Below, one piece after another: positions 23,201-35,200 of a stretch of 64,000 nucleotides of DNA. The position numbers and the translations under genes are program-made. Positions within the stretch are counted from its first letter, which is position 1, and each line of letters opens with the position of its first letter. The notes below the pieces were generated by a model. It saw only the letters and a list, made by a program, of their open reading frames with translations, made no database searches and had not been told where the DNA came from. The stretch is from Phyllostachys edulis. Lineage: Eukaryota; Streptophyta; Magnoliopsida; Poales; Poaceae. The stretch is from the NCBI GenBank assembly GCA_036346405.1, contig CM070559.1:44076518-44140517 (forward strand). The letters run 5' to 3'.

Positions 23201-25132
23201 GTTAAGAATCAAAAGATATGAATTTTATAAATTTAAAGCCTAAATCTGCAATTTAATCCATTTTCTGAATTATTTTTCTAAAGGAAATCTAGTTTATTGC
23301 GCAATGCTAACATCAGCCCTGAGTTTATTCGGAAATTAAACTAATTCTGACCAGTGGGCCCCACGTGTCATAGACACGGCTCACGGTGGATTGGTTCCAC
23401 CGAACCAAGGAAACGTCGGGGCCGTGGACTGGCCACGCGGGCGCTGACCAGGCTGCCACGCGGCCTTGGGCACTGAGGTGGCGCCTCTGTGGCATCGCGG
23501 TGGCGCCACGGTGGCACGCCATGCGGCGGCAACGGCGAGGTTTTGCCCTAGGGTCGCCGGCGATAAGTCGCACGGCGCGACGCGAGGGTATCACGAAAGA
23601 GGAGATCGCGAGAGTGTGGTGCGCCACCTGTGGCCGAGGGGACGGAGGCGCCGACGGCGAAGAGAAAGCGGCCAAGGTGGACGACGGCGACGAGCTCCAA
23701 GTGGTCCTCGGACGAGGCGAGGCGCGACGGGCGGGCGTGGTCGAGACGGTGCCGTTGGTGGCGGCGGCGAGGACGCGGAGGTGGTGTCGGCGCCGGAATC
23801 GAAGGAGAAAGGGTTTGTGGCCGGCGGCGAGCATTCGCGAAATTCGTCCAACAGAGAGCGAGGGAGGAGGAGTGGGTGGTGGTGTTGGGTTGAGGATGAC
23901 GGTGCGCACCCGGTGCTCCCTTTTATAGGGGCCGGGGAGGAAGAGGGGTGGAGATCGTGGGTGGCGTCGTGGCGGCCGTGGCGGTTGGGCGCGCGGGCGA
24001 AGTCGGGCGCGAGAAGATGGGGAAAGTGGCGGGGGAGGCGGTTGAGGCGCGGGGTCAGTGGCGCCGCGAGGAGGCGGGAGGTTGAGGCGGCGGTTTGGCG
24101 GCTCGACCAGCGACAATGGCGGACCGACGCACTGGTGAGTGGAGAAGAACGCGGGAGAAGAAAGCGCGTGGCCATCGGATTTTTCATCCGACGGTGCGGA
24201 GAGAGGGGTGGCGTGGTTGCTTGGATGCCGTCCGATTGGGATCGGGCGGTGGGAAAGAGAGTCTTGGCAAGTGGGTGGTGTGGGCTGGCGGGCCAAGGTG
24301 GGCCGACGAGGGAGAGAATAGGATTGGGCTGCACAGGACTTTCAGCCCAAGAGCATAATAGGATTTTAAATTGATTTCCTAATTGAAATAAACTGATTAA
24401 TTCAAATAGGCTTTAGAATATAGTAATTAAATTCCAAAAATTCTAGAAAAATTCACATAAGTCTCTAGCATTATTCTGGACTTAAATAAAATAATTCCAA
24501 CCTAAAGTTGATAATAGATTTTGAATTTAAATTTGTTTTGGCTTAAATAATTTAAAGAAAAGCTTTTAAAAATTCAGAAAATTCACAATTTCAAATAAGT
24601 GTTAAACTTCAACCAAATTTGAAATTTTTGGGCTGTTACAACCTAGATGGCTTGGAGAAAGGAATTGCGCAGTGAGTACTTCAAGGAGATTATGAAGAGT
24701 CCCAACAAGATTGTGATTAATGTTGTGCTCATCAACTCCGGAGCAGAGGTAGAGCAACTCTAGTGATCGATGGTTGAGGCTTAATTCGTGGAGCTGGCTT
24801 GATTCGTTCAAGTTTCCTCAATGTGGATTAGTGAAGACCGACAAGTCTTCGATACTACGGGAAAAACTTCATTGTCTCCATTGTAGTTTATTCTTGTCTT
24901 TACTACTTCCGCATTTACATTTTTAGCGATTTATTTGTGTAGAATTGCCTAGCTAGAATTGTATCTAGTTTTGACATAAGTTCTTAATTGTCTTAAAAAG
25001 CTTAGTAATTCTTTTATTACATTTGTGCTAGGAAGCTTTGTTAAGACAATCTTGTTTAAAATTGTTAATTAGTCGAATAGTTTTAAAAAAAACCTCCTAT
25101 TCACCCCCCTCTAGTCGGTTATCCTTGATCCT
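20300..25132 (+). repeat. Second copy of the SIRE-like LTR, inverted and interrupted
   Basis: From about 20300 to 21343 and from 24646 to 25132 the sequence matches the reverse complement of 15471-17177. Shared landmarks are GCCGTACTAT, repeated GGTACTACCG/GGTAGTACCG words, a TATAAATACCCCCCC box (21109-21124), the CTTCGATACTACGGG region and the closing CTAGTCGGTTATCCTTGAT. It is split by the solo LTR 21344-24640. The left tip is not clear, and the right tip reads CCTACG instead of the expected CCTACA. Confidence 0.8.
21344..24640 (+). repeat. 3.3-kb solo LTR, 5-bp TSD ACCTA
   Basis: It starts TGTCGGACCCGGGAACG and ends TTTTTGGGCTGTTACA, that is TG...CA. ACCTA flanks it exactly at 21339-21343 and 24641-24645. 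No gag, protease, integrase or reverse transcriptase is present, so the 3297-bp unit is a solo LTR, presumably from recombination between the two LTRs of a gypsy-like element. The middle (23330-24340) is strongly GC-rich and shows long open frames in several frames at once, which I treat as compositional. It sits inside the second SIRE-like LTR and is therefore younger. Confidence 0.85.
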
Positions 25133-25221
25133 ACGATGGCCCTCCACCCCTCGTGCTTCGGTCCGAGAAGCATTACTAGCAACTCGATGCTCGCTACGTC
25201 CCAATCCTTCGGGACACGGGT

Positions 25222-25860
25222 TTGTTGCCCTTTGCGAGGCTGCTTTCAGTCGGATGCTACTTCACTCTGGACGGCAGTGTGATGTCAGCAGTCGTCGACA
25301 GGTGGAGACCCAAGATGCACACCTTCCACTTTCAGCAGGGAGAGATGATGGCCACTCTCCAGGATGTCTCATTCTTGACCGGTCTCCCGATCAGGGGTGA
25401 GCCACTTGCTCTAGGCCATCCACCGATGAATTGGAAGGCCCGGTTGGGGCATCAGTTTCGTATACCTGTCCCAGACAGCGCCCGTGATGTCCCTCAGACA
25501 TGGCTGGGGAATTTTAGGCACTGCCCGCCAGATGCACCTAACAAGGTTGTTAGGATACACCTCATCGCTTACCTTCTCCATCTCTTCGGTTGGGCCCTAT
25601 TCCCCATCACACAGGGCGATTGGGTGTACCCCAGCTTCGTCTGCCTTGCCGAGTCTTTGGCCGGCGTAGAGGTTGGGGCGATGCCCCAGTACAATTGGGG
25701 ATCAGCCATCCTTTGCGCCATATACAAGGGGTCGTGTGACGCTTCACGACGCACCACCGGTGTGAAACCAGTCCTTGCCGTCTGTTACGTGCTCCTACAG
25801 CTCTAGAGTTGGGAGCACTTCCCTGTTAGGCGACCCTCATTCGAGAAAGCAATGCGGTGT
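25222..25860 (+). pseudogene. Plant mobile domain (PMD, MAIL1/MAIN-like) remnant
   Basis: The frame (25222-25806) reads VVDRWRPKMHTFHFQQGEMM, then TLQDVSFLTGLPIRGEPL, FRHCPPDA, YLLHLFGWALFP and LAESLAGVEVGAMPQYNWGSA. This is the typical PMD layout (PF10536-type), found in host proteins and in PMD-carrying transposons. A TAG at 25804-25806 cuts the frame just before SWEHFPVRRPSFEKAMRCGSP, where PMD proteins normally continue with W-x-W-E-x-[FL]. The upstream part is missing. A transposon-derived fragment is more likely than a gene. Confidence 0.85.
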
Positions 25861-27631
25861 GGATCACCCTTTCTCCTACAGCTCTGGAGTTTGAAGCACT
25901 TACCCTTGCTTGCTTAATAAAAATATTGTTCATAAGAGAAGAACTTCACTACTGGTGTGGATCACAACAACTAGGCTGCTACCCCAGTCGATTGTCTGTG
26001 GTATATTAGCTGGGCTCTACTACTTCTTCTTCGTCTTCCACTGTGTTCTTTATTGTTGGTTTATAAACCTTTCTTGTAATAAACTCTGATATTTATTAAT
26101 AAAGTTGTGCAAATTATGGATGTTACCATATTTATTTACTGTGTACACTAGCTGCTGTTTCAGGTACTAGTGTAGAATACACAGAGGATTTAGAGGTGTT
26201 ACTCCTGGGTCTGACACCATTTCCCTTTGAGGATTCCGGTACCTCATCTGGGCGTAATGTTATGGGAGAGAGGGCTCCCTCATCAACCTTGTTCGTGGCA
26301 TGGCTCTTGGTCTGGTGAAAGATCCCTAGAACCGACATTGCCATCGGATGAAATGATGCTCGTAGCAGGCATCTATGTCGGGTCCTGCGTAGTCTGGCAA
26401 ATCGAACCAATTCTCCTCATTCCACTCTCCTGCCATAAAAGCATTAGAGTTGAAATAAAGACAATTTGTCGAAAAGGCAAGGAGAAATCCAAAATACCCA
26501 TGGACGACGTCAACTGTCAATGTTCTAGTATCGATCTTATGAATGAATGCTAAGGGACTCTCCTAGAGCGAAACCACACAGAAAAAGATACAGGAATTTT
26601 ATACAGGTTCAGGCCTTCTCCTGACAGAATAATAACCCTACTTTTTGTTATTGTATTGATTGTGTTTACAACAGGGAGGAAGTCACTAAAACTAGGGCTT
26701 GATAACTTATGTCTCTCGTTGTGTTTGTCGAATTTCTTCTCTTCTTCTTCCTCTGTCTACCAATTTTATTCCTTATATAGCGTGTGAAGGGGTGTCCGTT
26801 GTCTATGTCAAGAGGCATCTTGCCGTTTGATACAATACGCATGTTTAAGGGCGGTTATTGTCAGAGACGGATTCCCCACGTCGCCTTGCAGTTATGTCAG
26901 AGACAGAGGTTTAATATATGCAGTTATCTCAGAGAATAACGACACATATTAACTACTACATGTATTAAACATAGCGTACAAATGGCCCTAGTCGATTGGG
27001 CCCACATATTTGTGGTTCTTATCGACTATAGTGTGATCGTAAATGATCTGGTCATAGTAAAACTTACAACCATAATGTGATCGTAGTAGGACTGATGATC
27101 AATAGGTGATCGTAGTAAAGCATACGACCATATAGCATGGTCGTAGAATAAGTGAATAGCTTACTACTATTAGGTGTTTATAATCTCTCTCATTATTGAT
27201 ATTGAGGGATCCCTTCGAAGGTTGTATAACAAATATTATCATCTATAATAAATATTACATATAAATAATTTAATTAACGGATGATTATTAGATCCTGCAT
27301 AAGATTTGCTTCGCTCACGTTAAGCTGAACTTTTTCGGTACTCATGTTGTATACCGTTGGGAAGCCTGTCGAATCTACTTTTTAAAGAACCAATCACCAC
27401 ATCGTTTGAAGCCGTGTGTAAAAAGTTTTAGCCGTCTCAATGGACACTACTTAGGTCGCTACCGAAGCACGTAAACGTAGAATGTCTTCATGTTTTCAGC
27501 TTCCTTAAATCAAGACAAGGCTGAAGTTGTTCTCTACTGACGGATTATTAAGTATGTGTTCTGATTGACCTATAGAAATCATAATCGATCGCCACAGTTC
27601 GTGGCCTGTTTCTGAGCACGTCAAGAATCTT
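25861..27631. other. Transposon-like non-coding stretch, no gene recognised
   Basis: There are no domains. The part 26140-26420 may be trailing sequence of a PMD-carrying element. The part 26560-27180 contains several near-repeats of 'tgatcgtag/tggtcgtag' words and looks like decayed LTR sequence, without visible ends. Confidence 0.4.
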
Positions 27632-28028
27632 TTTTTTATTTTAGCCCCTGACGACTCTCAATTGTAAAAATAACTCCGTATTGTTTTATTTGCAAATCTA
27701 GCCTTCCTCCCTCTCTTATTGCGGTCAGTGAGCACGGAACGTGGGTAATCAGTACAAATGTCCGCGGAAATGGACGGCGACCGTGGAATCAGGGGTTTCC
27801 GCGCTCGACCACCGTGGAAAATCACCTTCCCGTGCTCACCCACTGCGGCAAGTGGTCGCTCACATTGGCCACCTCCGGTGCCTTTTCCGCTCGAGGAGCG
27901 GAAAGTGATCTTCCCCACTCCCCGACCACAGAAGGTGAGGGAGGGGGTTTAGATTTGCCAAAAAAAAAAAAAGGTACATGAGTTATTTTTGTAATTGCGT
28001 GGTGTCAGGAGGCTAAAATAAAAGAAAT
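27632..28028. mobile_element. Fold-back TIR element (about 0.4 kb)
   Basis: The left end TTTATTTTAGCCCCTGAC...TAAAAATAACTC is repeated inverted at the right end as GAGTTATTTTTGTAATTGC...GTCAGGAGGCTAAAATAAAA. The arms also share 'GCAAATCTAG/AAACC..CCTCCCTC'. The centre is GC-rich with CCGTGG/CCGCGG words. No target duplication was resolved, so the superfamily is unknown. Confidence 0.6.
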
Positions 28029-29266
28029 TCGCACATCAAAGGGGGTACGCTTGTAAATTTCTCTGAAAAGAATGCTGAAGAGTTGCGTTCACTTCCATGA
28101 GAGAAAAGATGCATCAGAACAAACAACAACATATAATAAGTGAAGATGGTGAAGTAGGACACGTTCTATGATGCCTCTACATCACTATTCAGAAGCGTAT
28201 TTACAGGGTATAGCGACATGGAATAGTGAACGCACTAACGCGTCAAAGCATCCGAAGTCCGAAGACCTCAACTGAAACACATCACAATTCAGAGGCGTAT
28301 TTACAGGGTAACGAGATGAGAACGAAAGACAACTGAGTGGCGTAGACTGTAGAGAGCAAAATCACACTAGAACCACCGCCCCGCACACACCCCCCCGCCC
28401 CCCAAAAAAAAAGCTACTGCTGCTGATGCGCTTAAACTGACATAAGATGGGCAGTGAACTTATCAGATATCACAAGTGACCTGGGCTTATGATTAAGCTT
28501 CTGATTTGTGAAGGCTTTAGTCATTTAACCCCATACAAGCCCTGAAACTGGCATTAGGGTACAGACTTGCGGGTGAAGAGTTTTCGGCAAAAAAAATGAG
28601 GGGGTTACATGAGAACAGGTGATACATAACATCTCAGTTAGATATACAATCCTCTGTCAAAATCTCTACCCTACAGACATTATCCAAGAGGAACTTGGAC
28701 ATTCATCCTCTGTGTTGAATGGGCACACGGCACCCTTGTATACTACGAAGTTTGAACACAATCTACAAAAGTGCAACTTGGGGAAGGATCTTCCTTCAAC
28801 GTACACCACACAATGCTTGGTTACTTCCAGTGTAACCTTTGTAATTCCGTTTCCATCAGCATGCCATTGAAAGAATATTTTATAAATCAAATGAAACCTG
28901 AAACCCCTCCTCTGTCCTGTTCCAAAACACTGCAGAAAGGTTGAAAAAATGATTCAGAAGTTCGTTGCAACATAATTATAGGCCAAAAAGCTACAAAGGA
29001 AGAGCTTCTGGAAGCACCCAATTGAACATTTCTAGGTTTGAAGTGACCCAAGACAAGGACCGATCCAAGTATTTCTTTGTAAAATTCACATACTCTAGTT
29101 GACTAAGTTGAGTAGTTCCAATATAAAGTTAACATGAATGTAAGCAATTGTTGAAAACAAGGAAACAATGAAATGCAGAACCATCTGTGTATGGGTGAAA
29201 TAGTTACTTACACTTTACAGTAAAGACAACCAGAAGTATACCCGTGTCCATCTGTACATGGTTAGC
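28029..29266. other. 3' flank of the LETM1-like gene
   Basis: This probably contains the 3' UTR of the minus-strand gene. A repeated phrase 'TTCAGA(A)GCGTATTTACAGGGTA' occurs at about 28190 and 28290, and a C-rich/A-rich microsatellite lies at about 28378-28412. No further gene was recognised. Confidence 0.4.
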
Positions 29267-32200
29267 TTATTTCACTTGGTCACCTCTCGAACTACCTGCC
29301 TCTGCCATTTCTTCGCTGCTGCCTTCAGCAACTTCCATTTCCTTCACTTTTTCAAGCTGCCTGAGGAGATCTAACCTCTCAGGGCCATACGTGGATGGGA
29401 TCTACACAATATCAAATACACAATGACACTTACATATTGCAACAATGGGGAGTAATGAGGGGTCACAAAAAAGTTACAAACCATGGAAGGCACATATCTC
29501 TGTATGAAAGCTAAAATAGCAGCATGCCCAACAGCAGTAACCTGGGAACAAAGGCACTTGTTTACAATACTATAAAGATGGTGATATTTGCACTGAATAA
29601 TAAGTTCACGAGATAAGAAATATAATTGATTTTACTCTTGGAGCACAGAGCAAAATCCTCGACCATTGCAATTTGGACAGTAAACGAGAATGGGCAGTCA
29701 ATGTGGATGACATAAAGAGATAACAGGATTACGCTACCCCAATTGAAACAAACAATAATGTAGACCTAGAGAGCCTTGTTCAGGAGGTGGAAATCCAAGT
29801 ACAAGAACGACTCACTGGCAGAAGCATGAGTATTCCTATAGGAACAACAGATGCCAAATCTGTCAGGGTTCTTTGAAGAGCCTGCTTTTCCTTCTGAGTT
29901 AGTTCATCCCCAATAAGAGCTCTTTTTATCAAGCCCATAGCAGCTCCTGTATCAATTGCTAAGAGTTGTGTCCCTTGCAACACAGTCTGTGCAGGAAAAA
30001 CAGAAAAATGAAATAAGTTGTAGGCCTACATTTTAACCTTTTTAATAATTTAATGGAAGCAATTAAATATTGCGATCAGACCTGATGGCAAAGGGGCTTC
30101 TTACTAACTAATTAGATTATTTAGGTCACCTACCAAAATAATTCACAATGATACTACTCAATCAATACTATTATGAAAATCTATAACCATAGAAATATTA
30201 ACACACTGTGAATGACTTCAAGCATCATTATTATGTGTCATGAACAGAATCAAAAGCTGGTAAAGGAATGGACATTTGTGATATTAACCTAGACATGCTT
30301 TTCTTACTGCAATGGGACCGATTAAATTTAAATGGACATACCGTCGTAGTCTCCTTAACCTTCTCTACTGATTTGGTAATAACATTTTCTTTCTTGCTAG
30401 CCGGACCAGAATGTCCTGACACAAGAGGTGATGACACAGAAGCATCTATTGTTTCATCTGGGACATCCGTCTCCTGGAAAACAGGACATTACTGATTAAC
30501 TAGCTCTTCAAAACTGAAGAAACTTTCAACGGTGAAGCCAGTCATTATGGCTTAAAAGCAACAGTCACAATATCCAACAGAGTTAAGAATAAAACATGAA
30601 GCAATTAATGCTCATAGTATTTCCAGAATTGCTGCTGAGTTCCAGGTCCAAGTGTTAACTCAAATACCAGCGGCATTCCCATTTGCTATTTAAAAACAAA
30701 TGTTAAACAAGCATACCTCTTCCTTTTGAGCATCATCTGCACTCTTCTGAACTCTTTTTTCTAACTCAATCAGCTCACGTCTCAACTGTTCAAAGCGAAG
30801 GATATCATTTGACTCCATGTCTTTGTCATCCACATTGGCAACAGAAGCCTTCCACAAGAAAAGGGGGAAACCCCAGTACATTAGGAACATGGTGCAACTA
30901 GACATCTTTTGAGATAAAATTAGATGATATTCTCCAGAAGATAAAAATTATTTTTTCAGTAATAATACTAAAGCCAGAGTGTCCTAGTCAGTAATCACTA
31001 ATCATTGATGAATTATGTAACCCCTTCACTGGCAAATGCAACAGCTCAAACCAAGGATCCAAAACCCGTTTCCGGTGGAAATCCTGGTCGCCGGCCGGAA
31101 ACGGTAACCGGCCGGTTACCGGATTTCCCGGAAAAAATCCGGACAAAGTTCGCTTGAATTTGCTTAAAAACCAGCTGAAATTCGAAAATTTGAATTTGAA
31201 TTTGCTAAACCGGGAAAAACCGGCCAGTTTTTCCGTTCCCAGTCCCCACCGGTAACCGGCCGGGTTTCTTTTTCCCTGGCTCAAACACATACTGCAAAAC
31301 TTTCCCCCTCCTTTTCTTTTTCCATATTTTTTAGTTTGGGGAGTTACTAAATGCATAAAATAAAGGACATATGGTACAGATCCATACATCTTGATCTGCA
31401 ACTTGTTGTACTTGCTCAACTTTCCTTCCAAAAGTTCTACCAAAGAAGTCCCAAAATGGTTGTTGTTTATTCTCCACCCTGACAAAGAAATAAGTATTAC
31501 AAAAAACGAACAGAGTTTAATCTCCTCCCTGAAATCACAAAAACTATCACAACCATATTGGAATTAGTTACAAGAGAACATCACCTGTTTGCTGGTTTTT
31601 GCAGTGTTGAACTCTCATTAGCCCTGCTACGTGTCTTTCCACGCCCTTCCTCAACAGCAGGAGATAATGGTCTGCTACTAGCATCAGCCTAGTCAACCAT
31701 CAGAAAAGTTTAGTACAGCTATCATGATAGTAAATAATAGTTGTATCACCTAGTAATACCATCCAGTATACTGGGCTGGGGGGTCAAGTTGCCAAGAGGT
31801 CTAAGGACGCCTAGGCGATGATTAGACGACCTCTGAAAAATCTAGATTACCCGCAAACCTGAGATAACCTCGATTCGCTGTGTTAATATGTGCCTTCTTC
31901 ACCAGGGTGGAATTGGGCCAGACCACACCCATCCTAACGGCCCAGCTTGTGCATATATAAGAGGAGCAGGGCAGGTGCCCTAGCCACTGCTCCCTGCTCC
32001 CCCTCTTGCTCAAGCCGCCACCGCCATCTGCTCCTACTAGCTGTTCCTCCCTCGACATCCACGCCTCTTCTCTCCCCCGGGATCTCCTCTGCCTCAGCTG
32101 CCGCCCCGACGCTTGGACCACACCGCTCCGGGCCGGTCACCGGATCTGTGCGCCCCGCGTCAGCCGAGCTCGGGCTGCGCCGCCCCGAGCAACCCGACAC

Positions 32201-35200
32201 CCGGATCCACTCCGGACGAGCTCGGACCGCGCCGCCCCGAGCTCTACTCGCTGCCCTGCGCCACCTGTCCCCGGATCTGCGCCGCCCCGGTAAGGCGGGT
32301 AGCAAGAGGTACATTGTATACACCTTCTATTATGTCGGATGCAAAACCAAAGCATCCGATGACTCATTATCAGACAAACTAATGTGTGGTTTGTTCAAAG
32401 CGTATTAGCAGTTATTTTGAAGTGATAGTACAAAATTTTAAATGTTGAACAGATATCTCTACCAATTCCAAAACCTTTAGCAATTTTAACTTCTGTATGT
32501 TTTTAGATATTAGGAAAAAGAACTAATGAATCAAACATACTAAATAATTAATAATAAATTTGCAAATAAATTTGAAAATGTGTAGATTTACTGTTCTATA
32601 TACAAAGTGCTATTTATTTACGTGGCACTTCTATCATTTCCATTGCAGTGAAATATTTCAAGAAATTATTGTGATCATACTTGTATTGATGCATGACTAC
32701 CATTTTTTAAGAGGAAAACGCATGGCTAATAAAAAGCATTGCAATAAATATAGCCAACTAAGCTCACCTCCAGATATTCTTGTTTTGCTCGAAAGGAAGC
32801 CTCAATAAACTCGGCTTCTTTCTTCAGCCTTCTGATCATTTCAAGATCAGAACATGCAGCCTTTAGATCCTCCTTACCAGAGTTGGAACTGGAAAGATGC
32901 AATTCTTGAAGCAAATTTTCTAACTTTACCAAAGCTTCCTCGACACTTTCAAGTGACTGCAATAATTGAAAGTAACTTCATCAAGACTTTAACAACACGA
33001 GGTAGCATATATTGAGAATCAGAGGCAACTACCATTGTAAACTAAAAATGAGCACCTCAGACAACTAAGCACAACAGAGCTCACTAGCTCAGAGACCAAT
33101 AAATTTTGCTTTTTAGCGAATCTAACAGAGGGAACGGAAAGTTGCTTCTAAACTAACAGTCTGTAAAAGAAAAATACCACATCTAACATTATCTTCTACT
33201 GTTCGTTGTAAGGAAACTCATACAGAGAAGCTATATATGTGTTAAATGCTCCATCCTTTCATTCCGGTAGATCTTAGAATACATCTAATGAGAGTTATGC
33301 TTTGGATGAATAAACAGATCCCATGCACAGACCAGGGCATCTAATTGTCTGCAATAACATTGTATTGTAATGAATTTGATACTGCACTATAAAAATAGCA
33401 CTAGTGTTACCAATAACCTGTTTGAACATATCAAATGGAAAAAGAATTTCATCGATGGTATAGAACATTGCTTTTATTGGGACGTGCAAAAAATGGAAAA
33501 TATATTAGCAACTCCGAAGTGCATCCAGTAACAGATACCTTGTCAAAAGAAGCTAGCTCTGTCCCAGCAACCAATTGTTCTTCAGGTTCTGGCAAGCTTT
33601 GGTCTTTTGACATATTATTTCTACAACACAGCACGCAAATAAATAGTATAACATAAACATTATTTACACAATTGACAAATAAAGTGCATATCCACTAAGT
33701 GATATCAGATACATTGGAAGGTCCTGCTTACTTTGTTGCGTCAAGCTCCTTCATGCAGTCACTCAGCATGGCATGTCTATCAAAATTGTTGACATGCATA
33801 AGAAATGTCAGTTACGTATCGATATCTGCAAAACAAAGTAAGAGAATCATCACAAGAACTGATTGTTGACATACCCCTTGGATAGGAATCTTGCTGCCTT
33901 TACATTTGAAGGGTTCTCAAGCCATGAGCTATACTTTATAAAATTAGTCGTCCAATAAGAGCACACATTTAGCACTCTTGATACTACTTCTCCTTTAGGC
34001 ATTTCTTCTCTACCTTCAGTATCAGTTGTTGCAACTGGCACATCACCATAGTAAAATGGAAGCCACTCGAGCTCTTCACATACTACCTGAAGGTGAGAAA
34101 CCCGTATAAACACTTAAAAAGCCGAGTACCATTAGATTTAGAACTTAGAAGCTCAGTGTATTGCCTGCATACTAACCTCCACATACAACTGATAAGAACT
34201 AATCGAGGACAACTGTGGATAATATAACACACTCCCACCAATAAGATATCTGGATGATTGTAAGCTCGTTAGGCTGGACACTAAATCATATTTAGGCAAT
34301 AAAGCAGGTATATTGAAGCTTATGTACTGAAACTTCATTTCAATGAGAAAATGAAATTCTAAATTCACATCAATCACACCTTACAATACCATTGATTGAA
34401 TCATCTAAATCAGTAAGACATTTGGAAGACAAATATGATTGTGTACTTCTGCCTAAAGCAATGAAAAAGCCGAATATCGCTAGATCCTTTTCCAAAACCT
34501 GCAGTAAGGAATAAATAATTATTTTGGATAAGGAGGAATCAAAGAGGTTTTTAAGACTACAGGAAAAAAAAGGTTGGGTTCCAACCTCAATACTTTCACT
34601 TGTTGTCAGCCTTGACCATATCTTTTCACGATCAAGCGCCTTTAGTAATTGTTTCTGAACCAGATCAATCCAAAATGATATCTCAGCTCCATGATCATTA
34701 GTAAACTTAGGAATAGCAGCACGAGGACCAAAATTGCACAAGAATTCTCTCTGAAGACCAATATCTTTCATCAAGGTATATGCTTTACTTAGAGGGACAA
34801 ATTCAACAAGCATATCCATGAATCTGCCAATAATATCAGGGACCGTGGAGGAGAACTGCTGACAAGAAACTTTTGCTGATCCAAGCTTTGTGATAGCAGC
34901 AAGACAGATCAAACCTAGCATAAGAAGAGAGAGGTCACTGTCACTAGTGTTCATTGGCTTGCCTTCACAGCATCTGACAACAGACAAAAGAAACATATCC
35001 ATGAGTCATATATTAGTTATTGATCGTAAACATAACATAGCATTGTAAAAGAAAGCACGACAACGTACATTGCTGTTGCAGAGTTAAATCGCCGATCGTT
35101 TTCAAAAGTGTTTACAAATGTCCTCACCACCAAAGGATTTTGATCGGATGAATACCATTGATATAACGTGGGTTCCCTTTTAGACAACTCATTCTGGATA

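Noticed and set aside
23325..24374. Long overlapping open frames on both strands (up to 323 aa)
   Set aside because: They lie in the GC-rich centre of the 3.3-kb solo LTR, open frames occur in several frames at once, and no domain is visible. Composition explains them.
15471..25132. A single 9.7-kb DNA transposon with long inverted ends
   Set aside because: The left unit has its own TG...CA ends and 5-bp duplication (CCCTT) at 17177, so these are two separate LTRs in opposite orientation, not terminal inverted repeats.
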